Positions 63,501-64,000 of a DNA stretch of 64,000 nt are shown in pieces. Position numbers and translations under genes: made by a program. The notes beneath the pieces are model-generated. The model searched no databases, was not told where the DNA came from, and saw only the letters and a program-made list of their open reading frames with translations. The stretch covers positions 1,408,501 to 1,472,500 of the forward strand of contig JARHVA010003527.1 of NCBI GenBank assembly GCA_037957365.1. The letters are read 5' to 3'. Source of the DNA: Torreya grandis. Its lineage: Eukaryota > Streptophyta > Pinopsida > Cupressales > Taxaceae. Each line of letters begins with the position of its first letter. The first letter of the stretch is position 1.

Positions 63501-63804
63501 AATCGCATAAGTGTTGAAAGATTGTTTCTTTCCTACAAAGTCCATAGAAATCAGCTTGTGAAGCCTGTTGAAATTGGCCTGCAGAGTCTGTAGATTTTCT
63601 CTTCCTATAGAGTATGTATATTTCTCTTCTTGTAGATTCTATAGATTTAAGCCTACAGAGTCCGTAGATTTTTGAGAAGCTTGAAAAATGAGGAATTGGA
63701 ATGCCCAAGACAAATTTTGAAACGGGACGAGACAATTTTGGTCTGTAGGACAAAAATAATTCAAATGTTGTTCCAAAAATGAGTGATATTTTTGGGAGAC
63801 AACA

Positions 63805-63809
63805 CCATT
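63805..63809. repeat. Target-site duplication of BC, right copy (CCATT)
   Basis: Exact repeat of 55945-55949. Confidence 0.92.
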
Positions 63810-63872
63810 CACCATACATCTTCACATACAACATCAATGGAATTAACCTTGACATCAATGACAACATTTCTC
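63810..63872 (-). mobile_element. Element H, 5' LTR, second piece
   Basis: Continues H's right LTR after the BC insertion. CATACATCTTCACATACA and CATCAATGACAACATTTCTC match 49959-50024. Confidence 0.85.
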
Positions 63873-63877
63873 AATAA

Positions 63878-64000
63878 AGGGCCTCAGACTTATTTAATTC
63901 TCCCTTACATGTTGGCTTGTGTGTGAATCATGAAATGTGTGTAAATTAATTACAATAGTGAACTAGATTTTAACTTGGTAAATCAAGCTCTTGGGCAAGT
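63878..64000 (-). mobile_element. Element F, 5' LTR, second piece (runs off window)
   Basis: It matches F's left LTR at about 40323-40450, including TGTTGGCTTGTGTGTGAATC and AGCTCTTGGG. It shows that H lies inside F's right LTR and that F continues beyond the window. Confidence 0.8.

Larger units (their letters stand above)
61299..63804 (-). mobile_element. Element BC, 5' LTR
   Basis: A 2506-bp LTR. On the minus strand it starts TGTTGTCTCCC (63804) and ends CCAATA (61299), like the solo LTR. It carries the same internal series of repeats: TA run 61443-61479, TATA box 62096-62103, TTGAACC array about 63000-63500 and minisatellite about 63537-63680. Confidence 0.93.

Noticed and set aside
63445..63867. 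A 140-codon minus-strand frame at the right edge
   Set aside because: It crosses the BC LTR end, the target duplication and H's LTR, so it joins unrelated sequences. Its middle is the 23-bp minisatellite.

Overview
This window looks like intergenic DNA from a plant nuclear genome with a large, repeat-rich content. It is strongly AT-rich, has long AT and ATT microsatellites, and consists almost entirely of decayed LTR retrotransposons inserted into one another. I found no host gene, tRNA, rRNA or CRISPR array. The element types (Ty3/gypsy, including Tat/Ogre-like elements, and Ty1/copia with a plant-type gag) indicate a plant. The sequence does not let me name the species. Every coding remnant carries stop codons or frameshifts, so all are listed as pseudogenes.

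Layout. (1) 1-5.7 kb: an old minus-strand Ty3/gypsy element (gag, protease, reverse transcriptase, RNase H in order from right to left). Its RT is split by a plus-strand solo LTR at 689-3259 with a perfect GAGTG target-site duplication. (2) 5.7-15.1 kb: AT-rich DNA without recognisable coding sequence. It holds G-tract motifs resembling LTR junctions, short tandem duplications and two large microsatellites. (3) 15.16-22.72 kb: element D, a pair of about 2.6-kb LTRs around 2.4 kb of internal DNA with no recognisable pol but a decayed unfamiliar ORF. (4) 22.7-24.9 kb: unassigned DNA with a MITE-like inverted repeat. (5) 24.94-38.61 kb: element E, a 13.7-kb Tat-like gypsy element with 650-660-bp LTRs. 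It has gag, protease, RT, RNase H and integrase remnants on the minus strand, plus about 3.6 kb of extra coding-like sequence downstream of integrase. (6) 38.61-39.30 kb: a very long CA/TA microsatellite. (7) 39.70 kb to the window end: a three-level nest. Element F (Tat-like, minus strand) has its right LTR split by element H (copia-like, 3.6-kb LTRs, gag only). H's right LTR is split in turn by element BC (55950-63804), a non-autonomous Tat-like element of the same family as the solo LTR.

How the parts relate. Target-site duplications give the order directly: F first, then H (AATAA), then BC (CCATT). The old gypsy element predates the solo LTR (GAGTG). D, F (as far as seen), H and BC lack a complete pol, so they would have needed enzymes from other elements. 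E has every pol domain but is broken. The least familiar material is the post-integrase ORF region of E, the internal ORF of D, and the inverted TTGAACC/GGTTCAA arrays inside the LTRs of the solo/BC family.
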